Assembly (NCBI RefSeq): GCF_014901205.1
Contig: NZ_JACNMU010000002.1
Location: forward strand, 62,001-126,000
Reading direction: 5' to 3'
From: Meridianimarinicoccus sp. MJW13
Lineage (GTDB): Bacteria; Pseudomonadota; Alphaproteobacteria; Rhodobacterales; Rhodobacteraceae
DNA: 64,000 nucleotides
In this document: piece after piece, positions 18,625 to 26,026 of the stretch
Layout: every line of letters starts with the position of its first letter
How positions within the stretch are numbered: position 1 is the first letter of the stretch
Position numbers and translations under genes: made by a program
Notes under the pieces: generated by a model
What the model was told of the DNA's origin: nothing
Databases searched by the model: none
Seen by the model: the letters and a program-made list of their open reading frames with translations, nothing else

Positions 18625-18922
18625 GAATTCACCCCGCATATATCGCCTAGGCCAATCCGACGGACCAAGCTACTCCCTATAAATAGTGAGGTGCCGCAGG
18701 GCAGGGCGGGCGCCTGCAAGGGGTATCCGGATCTGACATGTCAGAATTCCCTTGCGATACAGGGTTTCCGGATTTGTGCCGCAACGGCAGGTGACGCAGC
18801 GGCGATGTTCCCGTCGGGAAAGGCGAAAACGGCCGACTGTGGCGATTTTTTCGGTTGGCCGTTGCATTGTCCAAGCCCTCGCCACTAAAACGGCGCGATC
18901 TTCAGCAAGTCAGGGCGGGGCA
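18625..18922. other. intergenic region between the divergent Crp/Fnr and ettA genes
   Basis: No credible gene. Two structured elements are visible: a perfect 12-bp palindrome CTGACATGTCAG at 18733-18744, and arms AACGGCC (18828-18834) and GGCCGTT (18857-18863), which could pair in the ettA leader. The region must hold the ettA promoter. The last bases before ettA, CAGGGCGGGGCA, give only a modest ribosome binding site. Confidence 0.4.
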
Positions 18923-20578
18923 ATGGCAGCTTATCAGTACGTGTACCACATGGACGGCGTTTCCAAGACCTATCCGGGTGGCAAGAAGTGTTTCGAGAAC
19001 ATTCGCCTGAGCTTTCTGCCCGGCGTCAAGATCGGCGTGGTCGGGGTCAATGGCTCGGGCAAGTCGACGCTGATGCGGATCATGGCCGGGCTCGACAAGG
19101 ATTTCTCGGGTGAGGCCTGGGCCGCCGAAGGCGCCAAGGTCGGCTACCTGCCGCAGGAGCCGGAACTGGACCGAAGCCTGAACGTGCGCGAGAACGTCAT
19201 GCTGGGCGTCGCCGAGAAGAAGGCGATCCTGGATCGCTACAACGATCTGGCGATGAACTATTCCGACGAAACCGCCGACGAAATGGCCAAGCTGCAGGAC
19301 GAGATCGACGCCCAGAACCTGTGGGATCTGGACGCGCAGATCGACATCTCGATGGAGGCGCTGCGCTGCCCCCCGGACGAGGCCGATGTAACCACCCTGT
19401 CGGGCGGCGAAAAGCGTCGGGTTGCCCTGTGCAAGCTGCTGCTGGAAGCCCCCGACATGCTGCTGCTTGACGAGCCGACCAACCACCTGGACGCGGAAAC
19501 CATCGCCTGGCTGCAACAGCACCTGATCGACTACAAGGGCACCATCCTGATCGTCACACACGACCGCTATTTCCTGGATGACATCACCGGCTGGATCCTG
19601 GAACTGGATCGCGGCCGCGGCATTCCCTACGAGGGCAATTATTCCGCCTGGCTGGAACAGAAGGCCAAGCGCCTGAGCCAGGAGGCGCGCGAAGACAAGT
19701 CGCGCCAGAAGACGCTGGAGCGCGAACTGGAATGGATGCGGCAGGGCACCAAGGCCCGGCAGGCCAAGCAGAAGGCGCGGATCAACGCCTATAACGATCT
19801 GGCCAGCCAGTCCGAACGCGAGAAGATCGGCCGCGCCCAGATCGTCATTCCCAACGGCCCGCGCCTTGGCGGCAAGGTGATCGAGGTCGAGAACCTGACC
19901 AAGGCCTATGGCGACAAGCTGTTGATCGAGGATCTGTCCTTTGCCCTGCCGCCGGGCGGCATCGTCGGGGTCATCGGTCCCAACGGCGCCGGCAAATCGA
20001 CCCTGTTCAGGATGCTGACCGGCGAGGAACAGCCCGACAGCGGCACCATCAGCTATGGCGACACGGTGGACCTGTCCTATGTCGACCAGTCGCGCGACGA
20101 TCTGGACGACAAGGCGACGGTCTGGCACGCGATTTCCGACGGGCTGGACGTGGTCAAGCTGGGCGATGCCGAAATGAACTCGCGCGCCTATTGCTCGGCC
20201 TTCAACTTCAAGGGCGGCGACCAGCAGAAAACCCTGAACCTGCTGTCGGGCGGGGAGCGCAACCGCGTCCACATGGCCCGTCTGCTGAAAGCGGGCGGCA
20301 ACGTGCTGCTGCTGGACGAGCCGACCAACGACCTGGACGTGGAAACCCTGCGGGCGCTGGAAGACGCGCTGGTGGATTTCGCCGGCTGCGCCGTGGTGAT
20401 CTCGCACGACCGTTTCTTCCTGGACCGCATCTGCACCCACATCCTGGCCTTCGAGGGCGAGGCGCATGTGGAGTGGTTCGAGGGCAACTTCGAGGACTAC
20501 GAAGAAGACAAGAAACGCCGCCTGGGACCGGACGCGCTGGAGCCGAAGCGGGTGAAATACAAGAAGTTCACGCGGTGA
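18923..20578 (+). CDS. ettA: energy-dependent translational throttle protein EttA (ABC-F)
   Basis: A 551-residue soluble ABC-F protein with two ATPase domains and no membrane segments. First domain: Walker A GVNGSGKST (41-49), signature LSGGEKRR, Walker B MLLLDEPTNHLD. Second: GPNGAGKST, LSGGERNR, VLLLDEPTNDLD. The linker with LEWMRQGTKARQAKQKARIN is the P-site tRNA interaction motif typical of EttA. By family it binds the ribosomal E site and gates entry into elongation according to ATP/ADP level. The start at ATG 18923 (MAAYQYVYHMDGVSKTYPGG) fits the family; an in-frame extension upstream is not real. Confidence 0.96.
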   Translation: MAAYQYVYHMDGVSKTYPGGKKCFENIRLSFLPGVKIGVVGVNGSGKSTLMRIMAGLDKDFSGEAWAAEGAKVGYLPQEPELDRSLNVRENVMLGVAEKKAILDRYNDLAMNYSDETADEMAKLQDEIDAQNLWDLDAQIDISMEALRCPPDEADVTTLSGGEKRRVALCKLLLEAPDMLLLDEPTNHLDAETIAWLQQHLIDYKGTILIVTHDRYFLDDITGWILELDRGRGIPYEGNYSAWLEQKAKRLSQEAREDKSRQKTLERELEWMRQGTKARQAKQKARINAYNDLASQSEREKIGRAQIVIPNGPRLGGKVIEVENLTKAYGDKLLIEDLSFALPPGGIVGVIGPNGAGKSTLFRMLTGEEQPDSGTISYGDTVDLSYVDQSRDDLDDKATVWHAISDGLDVVKLGDAEMNSRAYCSAFNFKGGDQQKTLNLLSGGERNRVHMARLLKAGGNVLLLDEPTNDLDVETLRALEDALVDFAGCAVVISHDRFFLDRICTHILAFEGEAHVEWFEGNFEDYEEDKKRRLGPDALEPKRVKYKKFTR

Positions 20579-20584
20579 CCGCGA

Positions 20585-21109
20585 TCATGCGGAGCGGGCC
20601 CCTTTTCTGCCCGCTCCCCGCGTCAACGACGAAAACGGCCAGTCTTCCGGCAAAGTGACCAGCCCATGTTTTACCGGGTTGTACCAGCAATAGCTCATAT
20701 GGCTGGAATAGTCGGCTTCGTTGCGAATGTGATGCTCCCAGAACCTCGGCTGCCAAAGCCCGACCTCTCCTTTTCGGCGTAGGGCGGGGTTCACCCCGCC
20801 GTTTTGCCATCCAACCGGGAGCGGCGGGGTAAACCCCGCCCTACGCATGCTCATGGAAAACCGCGCCTTGATCGCGCCCCACCGCGTCGAGAAATCGGCG
20901 TCGCCATCTGGGAGTGTCCAGATCGCGTGCAAGTGATCCGGTAGCACGACCCAGGCATCGCTGCGGAACGGACGCTCTCTTCGGGTGGTCTGAACCGCGC
21001 GTCGCAAGTGGTCGATGTGCAGGATCAACAGGTCGCTCCCGCGATTTGCGAGATTGACGGTAAAGAAAATCGTTGCACCGGGCGCATTTGGGCGAAGGTA
21101 TCGCGGCAT
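20585..21109 (-). CDS. REP-associated tyrosine transposase (RAYT), IS200-like Y1 family
   Basis: A 174-residue single-domain HUH transposase. The metal-binding H-x-H is in PDHLHAIW (His59, His61), and the C-terminal YSSHMSYCWYNPVKHGL carries the catalytic tyrosine (140 or 143). LWQPRFWEHHIRNEADYSSH is the conserved RAYT stretch. These enzymes nick and move REP palindromes in trans. Residues about 88-111 (MRRAGFTPPLPVGW through VNPALRR) are the translation of a REP inverted pair sitting inside the gene. ATG 21109 is preferred to a TTG two codons upstream. It converges on ettA with only six bases between the stops. Confidence 0.9.
   Translation of the reverse strand: MPRYLRPNAPGATIFFTVNLANRGSDLLILHIDHLRRAVQTTRRERPFRSDAWVVLPDHLHAIWTLPDGDADFSTRWGAIKARFSMSMRRAGFTPPLPVGWQNGGVNPALRRKGEVGLWQPRFWEHHIRNEADYSSHMSYCWYNPVKHGLVTLPEDWPFSSLTRGAGRKGARSA
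20777..20846. repeat. REP inverted pair (BIME-like) inside the RAYT gene
   Basis: Two 25-bp arms, 20777-20801 and 20822-20846, are inverted copies with 24 of 25 bases matching, separated by 20 bp. Each arm is itself nearly palindromic (GGCGGGGT-TC-ACCCCGCC), with a GTAG-type head (GCGTAG...CTACGC at the outer ends). That is the form of bacterial REP sequences mobilised by RAYTs. It is read through in frame by the transposase gene. I saw no other copy in this window. Confidence 0.85.
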
Positions 21110-21416
21110 GTTCAAAGTCTGCGCGGCTCTGCCTTACTTAAGTGTGAAGGATCCATCGGCTGAAGGCGCAGCAGCCCGGCGGTGGCAGCGCCCGCGACTG
21201 TTGCTCTGGATGTAGTGACATATTCAACCGGGCAGACCGCGACCCACGCGCGCCCGAATCCCTTGATTTTTGTGCGGCAACCTGTCATACGGTTCGCGCT
21301 ACGCTATCCAATCTCGACCCCTGTCTTCCTACACGGCTGATCAGTTCTTCGATTCGGACAGACCACGCCAAGCCATCGCACGACGCGGATGGCATCTAAG
21401 TTAGGAGACCACGGAT
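21110..21416. other. intergenic region and presumed long 5' leader of cspA
   Basis: No credible gene in about 300 bp. A weak candidate promoter, TTGATT (21263-21268) with CATACG 17 bp on, would give a leader of roughly 120 bases ahead of cspA; long structured leaders are usual for cold-shock genes. The cspA ribosome site AGGAGA lies about nine bases before its ATG. Confidence 0.35.
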
Positions 21417-21623
21417 ATGGCCAATGGCACCGTGAAATGGTTCAACACCACCAAAGGTTACGGCTTCATCGCACCCGAGAGCGGCGGACGTGACGTGTTC
21501 GTTCACATCTCTGCAGTCGAGCGTTCGGGTCTGACCGGCCTCGCCGACAACCAGAAAGTGACCTTCGACCTGGAATCGGGTCGTGATGGCCGCGAAAGCG
21601 CCGTCAACCTCGCACTGGCCTAA
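21417..21623 (+). CDS. cspA: cold-shock protein, CspA family
   Basis: A 68-residue OB-fold protein. RNP1 is KGYGFIAP and RNP2 is VFVHISAV, with the opening GTVKWFNTTKG. It binds single-stranded RNA/DNA and melts RNA structure. It is monocistronic, with an excellent Rho-independent terminator 49 bases after its stop. The usual length for the family is 65-70 residues. Whether it is cold-induced cannot be read from sequence. Confidence 0.96.
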   Translation: MANGTVKWFNTTKGYGFIAPESGGRDVFVHISAVERSGLTGLADNQKVTFDLESGRDGRESAVNLALA

Positions 21624-21671
21624 GGCCTGCGCAGGCGGGGATTTCCCTGCCAACAGTTGAACAGACAAGGG

Positions 21672-21703
21672 GTCGGCGACGGAAACGTTGCCGATCTTTT
21701 TTT
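21672..21703 (+). terminator. Rho-independent terminator of cspA
   Basis: Nine-bp stem TCGGCGACG/CGTTGCCGA (21673-21681 with 21686-21694, one G-T pair) with a stable GAAA tetraloop, followed by TCTTTTTTT. It is the best-formed terminator in the left half of the window. Confidence 0.93.
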
Positions 21704-21972
21704 GTGCCCGCGACGGGCAATCTGGGGCGGCGTGGACACCTCTGGCCCGATGGCAAAACAGCCCGATTGCCCGACCGGATCCCCACCGTGACGCCACCCC
21801 CGCGATCACGTTTAGGTAATAGACTGTTAAAACACGTGAATCCGATTGTTAGGGAGTCTGTGGCAAAGTTGTCCACAGGCACCGGCGCTTTCCGACCCAA
21901 TGTGCAAACTGCCCCGGCACATGGTGTGCCTTTCTGACGGGTCCGGCCGGTGCTCTGTGAAAGGAGCAACTG
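21704..21972. other. intergenic region upstream of the 34-residue gene
   Basis: No gene supported. At 21858-21878 there is an inverted repeat CTGTGG-N9-CCACAG; its right part, TTGTCCACA, is one base from a DnaA box (TTATCCACA). The AT-richer stretch near 21800-21855 is the likely promoter for the small downstream gene. Confidence 0.35.
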
Positions 21973-22077
21973 ATGACCAGTGCGACCCCCGATCCCAAGC
22001 CTCAGCCCACCCCTGCGCATCCCCCCTCCGAGCGGCCCGAAAGTCCGGTCACCTTCAAGGACTGGGCCGATATCTGA
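21973..22077 (+). CDS. 34-residue proline-rich small protein of unknown function
   Basis: ATG 21973 has a strong Shine-Dalgarno (AAAGGAG, six bases of spacing) and opens a 34-codon frame ending TGA at 22077. The product starts MTSATPDPKPQPTPAHPP and ends PVTFKDWADI: a disordered Pro-rich head and a short aromatic/acidic tail. The tail is somewhat like small alphaproteobacterial proteins that end in a G/K-D-W box, such as DUF1674, but the match is too weak to name it. It is convergent with the thioesterase gene (17-bp gap). Confidence 0.55.
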   Translation: MTSATPDPKPQPTPAHPPSERPESPVTFKDWADI

Positions 22078-22094
22078 CGCGCACGCCGTGCGGT

Positions 22095-22487
22095 TCAGTC
22101 TTCCGGCGGCACTTCGCGCGGGCGTTTCTCGTCGTTGATCGCGACGAAGGTAAAGGTGGCTTCCGTGACCTTCTCGCGCGCGCCGTGACGGCCGCGCAGC
22201 ACCCAGGCTTCCAGCCCGATGGCCAGCGAGGTTCGGCCAACCCGCGTGATCTCGGCGTAGATGCACAGCACGTCGCCGACGCCGACCGGGCGGATGAACT
22301 TCATCGCGTCGATGGCCACCGTGGCGACCCGCCCCTTGGCGCGTTGTCCGGCAACGATGCCGGCCGCGATGTCCATCTGGCTGAGAACCCAGCCGCCGAA
22401 GATGTCACCGTTCACGTTTACATCCGCCGGCATCGCCAGCGTCCGCAGGGTCAGGGCTCCGCTGGGGCCATCCTGTTCGGTGCTCAT
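22095..22487 (-). CDS. acyl-CoA thioesterase, YciA-like hotdog protein
   Basis: A 130-residue hotdog-fold thioesterase: LAMPADVNVNGDIFGGWVLS holds the N-x-x-G-D-I-F-G-G-W signature, MDIAAGIVAG follows, then VGVGDVLCIYAEITRVGRTS. By family it hydrolyses a broad set of acyl-CoAs in the cytoplasm and forms hexamers. The start at 22487 (MSTEQDGPSG) is chosen for its very strong ribosome site (GGAGGAG); a further 15 in-frame codons upstream lack one. The preceding gene on the other side is the divergent SABATH-like methyltransferase. Confidence 0.9.
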   Translation of the reverse strand: MSTEQDGPSGALTLRTLAMPADVNVNGDIFGGWVLSQMDIAAGIVAGQRAKGRVATVAIDAMKFIRPVGVGDVLCIYAEITRVGRTSLAIGLEAWVLRGRHGAREKVTEATFTFVAINDEKRPREVPPED

Positions 22488-22601
22488 GTCATCTCCTCCG
22501 TTTCGGATCGCGCCCCCGGTATGGGTTGCCAAGTGACGGGCAAACTGCAGACTATGACGCAGATGGTATCGCCACTGTGAAGCAGTTTCGGGGCAAGTTG
22601 A

Positions 22602-23726
22602 ATGCGCAAATCACCCGCCGGACCGCAAGACAGCAAGACCCCCGTGCCGCATGCCACGACCACCGGCATGACCGGGCAGGGGTTTTACGATGCAAACTCG
22701 GCGCCCCAGTGGCGGGCGATCGAAGCGGTCCTGCCATGGATCGATGAGGCTGTGGTAGACATGCCGGTGCCGTCCGGGGTCACGACGCTTGCCGATTTCG
22801 GCTGTTCCGAAGGGCGCAATTCCATTGCCGTGATGCAACGGGCGGTGTCGGCCTGCCGCGCCAGGACAGGCGGGCCGATCCAGACCCTGCATTCCGACCT
22901 GCCCACGAATGATTTCTCAAAGCTTTTCCTGGGGTTGCGCCCCGATGGCCGGTCGGTATTCGGCGACGATGCGGTGTTTTCCGCAGCGGTCGGCGGGTCG
23001 ATGTTCGATCAGCTTCTGCCGCCGCAGTCGGTCGGTCTGGCGACCACTTTCAATGCCATCGGGTTTCTTTCCGCAAAGCCCGTTTCGGCCCTGCTGGGAT
23101 ATCTCTTGCCGAATGGGCCAAGCCGGCAAAGCGGCAATGGGTATGTCACAGAGGCGGACCAGGAGGTTTTCGCCCGCCAAGCCAAGGACGATGTCGCGGC
23201 GTTTCTGAAGGCCCGCGCGGCGGAACTTGTGCCAGGTGGCAAGCTTCTGGTGCAGGTCTTCGGCTGTACCGACGACGCCCGGACCTGCGACGGGATCTAC
23301 GATGTCCTGAACGACGCGGTGCTGGATCATGTGGCCAGTGGCGCGATCACGCAACAGACCTATGAGGCCTACTATCAGCCGGTCTATTTCCGGCAGTTGC
23401 AGGAGCTGCTCGCGCCGGTGCAGGACAAGGCCTTTGGTGTTTCGGATCTGTACAGGCTGGACCGCGCGGAAGCCTATGAAGTGTCAGTGCCGTTCAACGA
23501 TGCCTTCGCGCAGACCGGGGATCTTGAGGTCTATGCACGCGACTATGTTAATTTCTTCCGGGCCTTTACCGAGGCAGTTCTGGTGCAAGCCTTGCCACCG
23601 ACCGACGGGCGCGCCGCCCTGGTTGACCGGATCTACGACAGGGCGCGGGAACGGCTGGTTGCCAACAAGGATCAGTATCCCTTCCGCTATGCCGCGATAG
23701 CGATGCTTTTGACCCGGACAGCGTGA
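22602..23726 (+). CDS. SABATH-like SAM-dependent carboxyl methyltransferase
   Basis: A 374-residue methyltransferase resembling the SABATH (Methyltransf_7) family best known from plants, which methylate carboxyl groups of salicylate, jasmonate and similar acids. The motifs are in family order: TGQGFYDANSAPQ (about 24-36), LADFGCSEGRNS (63-74, SAM loop), HSDLPTNDFSKLF (about 97-109), and FSAAVGGSMFDQLLPPQSVG with a GGSMF substrate stretch. The acid substrate is unknown. The start may be ATG 22602 or ATG 22668 (MTGQGFYD); neither has a strong ribosome site. No biosynthetic partners lie next to it. Confidence 0.82.
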   Translation: MRKSPAGPQDSKTPVPHATTTGMTGQGFYDANSAPQWRAIEAVLPWIDEAVVDMPVPSGVTTLADFGCSEGRNSIAVMQRAVSACRARTGGPIQTLHSDLPTNDFSKLFLGLRPDGRSVFGDDAVFSAAVGGSMFDQLLPPQSVGLATTFNAIGFLSAKPVSALLGYLLPNGPSRQSGNGYVTEADQEVFARQAKDDVAAFLKARAAELVPGGKLLVQVFGCTDDARTCDGIYDVLNDAVLDHVASGAITQQTYEAYYQPVYFRQLQELLAPVQDKAFGVSDLYRLDRAEAYEVSVPFNDAFAQTGDLEVYARDYVNFFRAFTEAVLVQALPPTDGRAALVDRIYDRARERLVANKDQYPFRYAAIAMLLTRTA

Positions 23727-23776
23727 CGGCGGCGGCAGGCACAGCGGCCACCGTCTGGAATGGCATTGCCTTGCCC

Positions 23777-24742
23777 CTAGCCCCAAAGCGCGGGATCGGG
23801 GGGATGCACGCCGCGTTCGTCGTAGGCCAGCGGATACATCCGATCCTCGCCCAGCAGCAGCGGCCCGTCCAGATCGGTGATCAGCGCGCCTTGTGCCACC
23901 AGCGTGGCGGGGGCCATCGCCAGTGAAGAACCGACCATGCAGCCGACCATGACGCGGTAGCCCTCGGCTTGTGCCGCATCGCGCAGGGCCAGCGCCTCGG
24001 TCAGCCCGCCGGTCTTGTCCAGCTTGATGTTCACCACGTCGTATTTGCCCTTCAGTCCGGGCAATGACGCGCGGTCATGGCAGCTTTCGTCGGCGCAGAC
24101 CGGCACGGGCCGATCCATCCCCAGAAGGGCGTCATCCGCCCCGGCGGGCAGGGGCTGTTCCACCAGATCGACCCCCAGCCGCACCAGATGCGGGGCCAGA
24201 TCGGCGTAAACCTCGGCGGACCAGCCTTCATTGGCATCGACGATGATCCGCGACTTCGGCGCGCCCGCGCGCACCGCTTCAAGGCGGGGCATGTCGTCGG
24301 GCGTGCCCAGCTTGATTTTCAGCAGCGGGCGATGCTTGTGCCGCGCGGCCGAGGCTTTCATCTCGGCCGGGGTGTCCAGCGACAGGGTGAAGGCGGTGAT
24401 CTCGGGCCCCGGTTCCGGCAGGCCCGCCAGTTGCCAGACCCGCTGGCCGCTGCGCTTGGCTTCCAGATCCCACAGGGCGCAATCCACGGCATTGCGTGCT
24501 GCTCCCGCGGGCAGCAGGGATTGCAGCTCGGCGCGGGTAAACGCTGCTGGCAACCCCTTGATCTGCGCCTTCACCGAGCCCCGGCTTTCACCGTAGCGGG
24601 CATAGGGCACGCATTCCCCGTGCCCCGCGTGGTCGCCGTCGCGCAGGGTGACGGTGATGACCTCGGCCTCGGTCCGCGAGCCGCGCGAGATGGTGAAGAC
24701 CTCGGCCAGTTGAAACGTGTCGTAGTGAACCGAGATGTCCAT
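23777..24742 (-). CDS. dgcA: DgcA-type N-acetyl-D-glutamate racemase (enolase superfamily)
   Basis: A 321-residue enolase-superfamily enzyme of the dipeptide-epimerase branch. The KxK acid/base pair is in LLKIKLG, metal ligands are in VDANEGW, LVEQPLP and CADES, and the second Lys is in NIKLDKTGG. Next to a DUF1611 gene, this matches the DgcN/DgcA pair reported for D-glutamate use in marine proteobacteria, where DgcA racemises N-acetyl-D-Glu to the L form. L-Ala-D/L-Glu epimerase is the generic alternative. Its ATG overlaps the dgcN stop by one base (TGATG). Confidence 0.8.
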   Translation of the reverse strand: MDISVHYDTFQLAEVFTISRGSRTEAEVITVTLRDGDHAGHGECVPYARYGESRGSVKAQIKGLPAAFTRAELQSLLPAGAARNAVDCALWDLEAKRSGQRVWQLAGLPEPGPEITAFTLSLDTPAEMKASAARHKHRPLLKIKLGTPDDMPRLEAVRAGAPKSRIIVDANEGWSAEVYADLAPHLVRLGVDLVEQPLPAGADDALLGMDRPVPVCADESCHDRASLPGLKGKYDVVNIKLDKTGGLTEALALRDAAQAEGYRVMVGCMVGSSLAMAPATLVAQGALITDLDGPLLLGEDRMYPLAYDERGVHPPDPALWG

Positions 24743-25743
24743 CAGATCCCTTCCAGGGCGTCGACCAATCGTGCCGCACCTTGCCGGAACGGGTCCACCG
24801 TGGGCAAGCCCATCCGCGCCTCGACCTCGGCCATATGCGCCAGTGCGTCGGCTTCGGACAGATGCTGCGTGTTGATCGAGATGCCGACCACCTTGCAGGC
24901 CGGGTTCGCCACACGCGCCAGCGCCAGCGCGGTGTCGCGCAGGGTTTCCAGCGACGGCGCGGTATAGTCGGGCAGGCCGCGCATGTGGGGCCGGGTGGGC
25001 TCGTCGCACAGGATCAGCGCGTCGGGTTGGCCGCCGTGGATCAGCGCCATGGTCACCCCGGAATAGGAGACGTGGAACAGGCTGCCCTGTCCTTCGATCA
25101 GATCCCAGTGGTCGGGATCGTTGTCAGGCGTCAGGTGCTCGATGGATCCTGCCATGAAGTCGGCCACCACCGCATCCAGCGGAACGCCGCCGCCGGTGAT
25201 CAGGATGCCGGTCTGGCCGGTGGCGCGGAAACTGGCGTTCATGTTGCGCTGGCGCATGTCGGCTTCCATCGCCAAAGCCGTGTACATCTTGCCGACCGAG
25301 CAATCGGTGCCGACAGCCAGACAGCGCTTGCCGCTGCGCTTGACGCCGTTGGCAATGGGATAGTCGATCCCGGGCACCCGCACGTCATGCAGGGCGGTGC
25401 CGTGGGTCTGGGCGGCGCGCACCAGATCGGGATAATTGTTCAGCAGGGTGTGCAGCCCGCTGGCCAGATCGAAGCCGGCCGCGATGGCCTCCAGCAGGAA
25501 GGTCCGCCAGCTTTCACCGATGATGCCGCCACGGTTGGCGACGCCGATGACCACGGTTTCAACCCCCTTGGCGCGGGCTTCTTCAAGGGTCAGGTCGGGC
25601 AGGCCCAGATCAGCCTTGCAGCCCGGCAGGCGGTACTGGCCGATGGCGAACTCGGGACGCCAGTCCTTGATGCCCTGCGCAACCTTCGCGGCCAGACCGT
25701 CGGGCGCGTCGCCCAGAAACAGCAGATACGGCGTCTTGATCAT
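24742..25743 (-). CDS. dgcN: DgcN-type D-glutamate N-acetyltransferase (DUF1611)
   Basis: A 333-residue DUF1611 protein with a P-loop-like GTDCSVGKM at about 145-153 followed by SFRATGQTGILITGGGVPLD, and LIEGQGSLFHVSYSGVT further on. In the DgcN/DgcA route this protein acetylates D-glutamate before DgcA racemises it, after which a deacetylase releases L-glutamate. The overlapping dgcA gene supports this assignment; no deacetylase gene is in the window. It is divergent from mcl1 with a 283-bp AT-rich gap between. Confidence 0.8.
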   Translation of the reverse strand: MIKTPYLLFLGDAPDGLAAKVAQGIKDWRPEFAIGQYRLPGCKADLGLPDLTLEEARAKGVETVVIGVANRGGIIGESWRTFLLEAIAAGFDLASGLHTLLNNYPDLVRAAQTHGTALHDVRVPGIDYPIANGVKRSGKRCLAVGTDCSVGKMYTALAMEADMRQRNMNASFRATGQTGILITGGGVPLDAVVADFMAGSIEHLTPDNDPDHWDLIEGQGSLFHVSYSGVTMALIHGGQPDALILCDEPTRPHMRGLPDYTAPSLETLRDTALALARVANPACKVVGISINTQHLSEADALAHMAEVEARMGLPTVDPFRQGAARLVDALEGI

Positions 25744-26026
25744 TGTGTGCTCCCATTCAGCAATTGGTTCTGCCTAGCCGATGCGGGCGCGGTGTTTTTC
25801 CGATTTTTGCAGGGGCAGCAGAGATTGAGTTCGGAAAATATCCGCAAATACTGGAAATAATCGGTAATTATCCCGATGATTAGAAAATGTGCGGTTTGAA
25901 ATCCGAAAGAACCGGGTAAGAGATTCGCAAAATGCTGCACCCGCAAATCAAGGATTGAAGAAGGTTACGCAATATCCTAACAAGCTGACAACATCGTCCG
26001 CAATTTCCTTGCCAAGAGGTCCGCTC
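25744..26026. promoter_or_regulatory. AT-rich divergent control region between dgcN and mcl1
   Basis: The most AT-rich stretch of the window, between divergently read dgcN and mcl1, so it should hold both promoters. It contains an inverted repeat ATCGG-N8-CCGAT at 25860-25877 centred on TAATTA, and CGGA-N5-TCCG at about 25832-25844, spaced about 28-30 bp centre to centre. Both look like operator half-site pairs. A regulator gene is not adjacent. Confidence 0.45.

Noticed and set aside
20585-21109. Insertion sequence with ends
   Set aside because: The RAYT is a stand-alone gene; no IS200-type left and right end hairpins or target duplications are visible around it, only the internal REP pair.
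21858-21878. Possible DnaA-box/origin element (TTGTCCACA)
   Set aside because: A single imperfect box without a cluster, AT-rich unwinding element or dnaA/parA neighbours; reported only as an inverted repeat.
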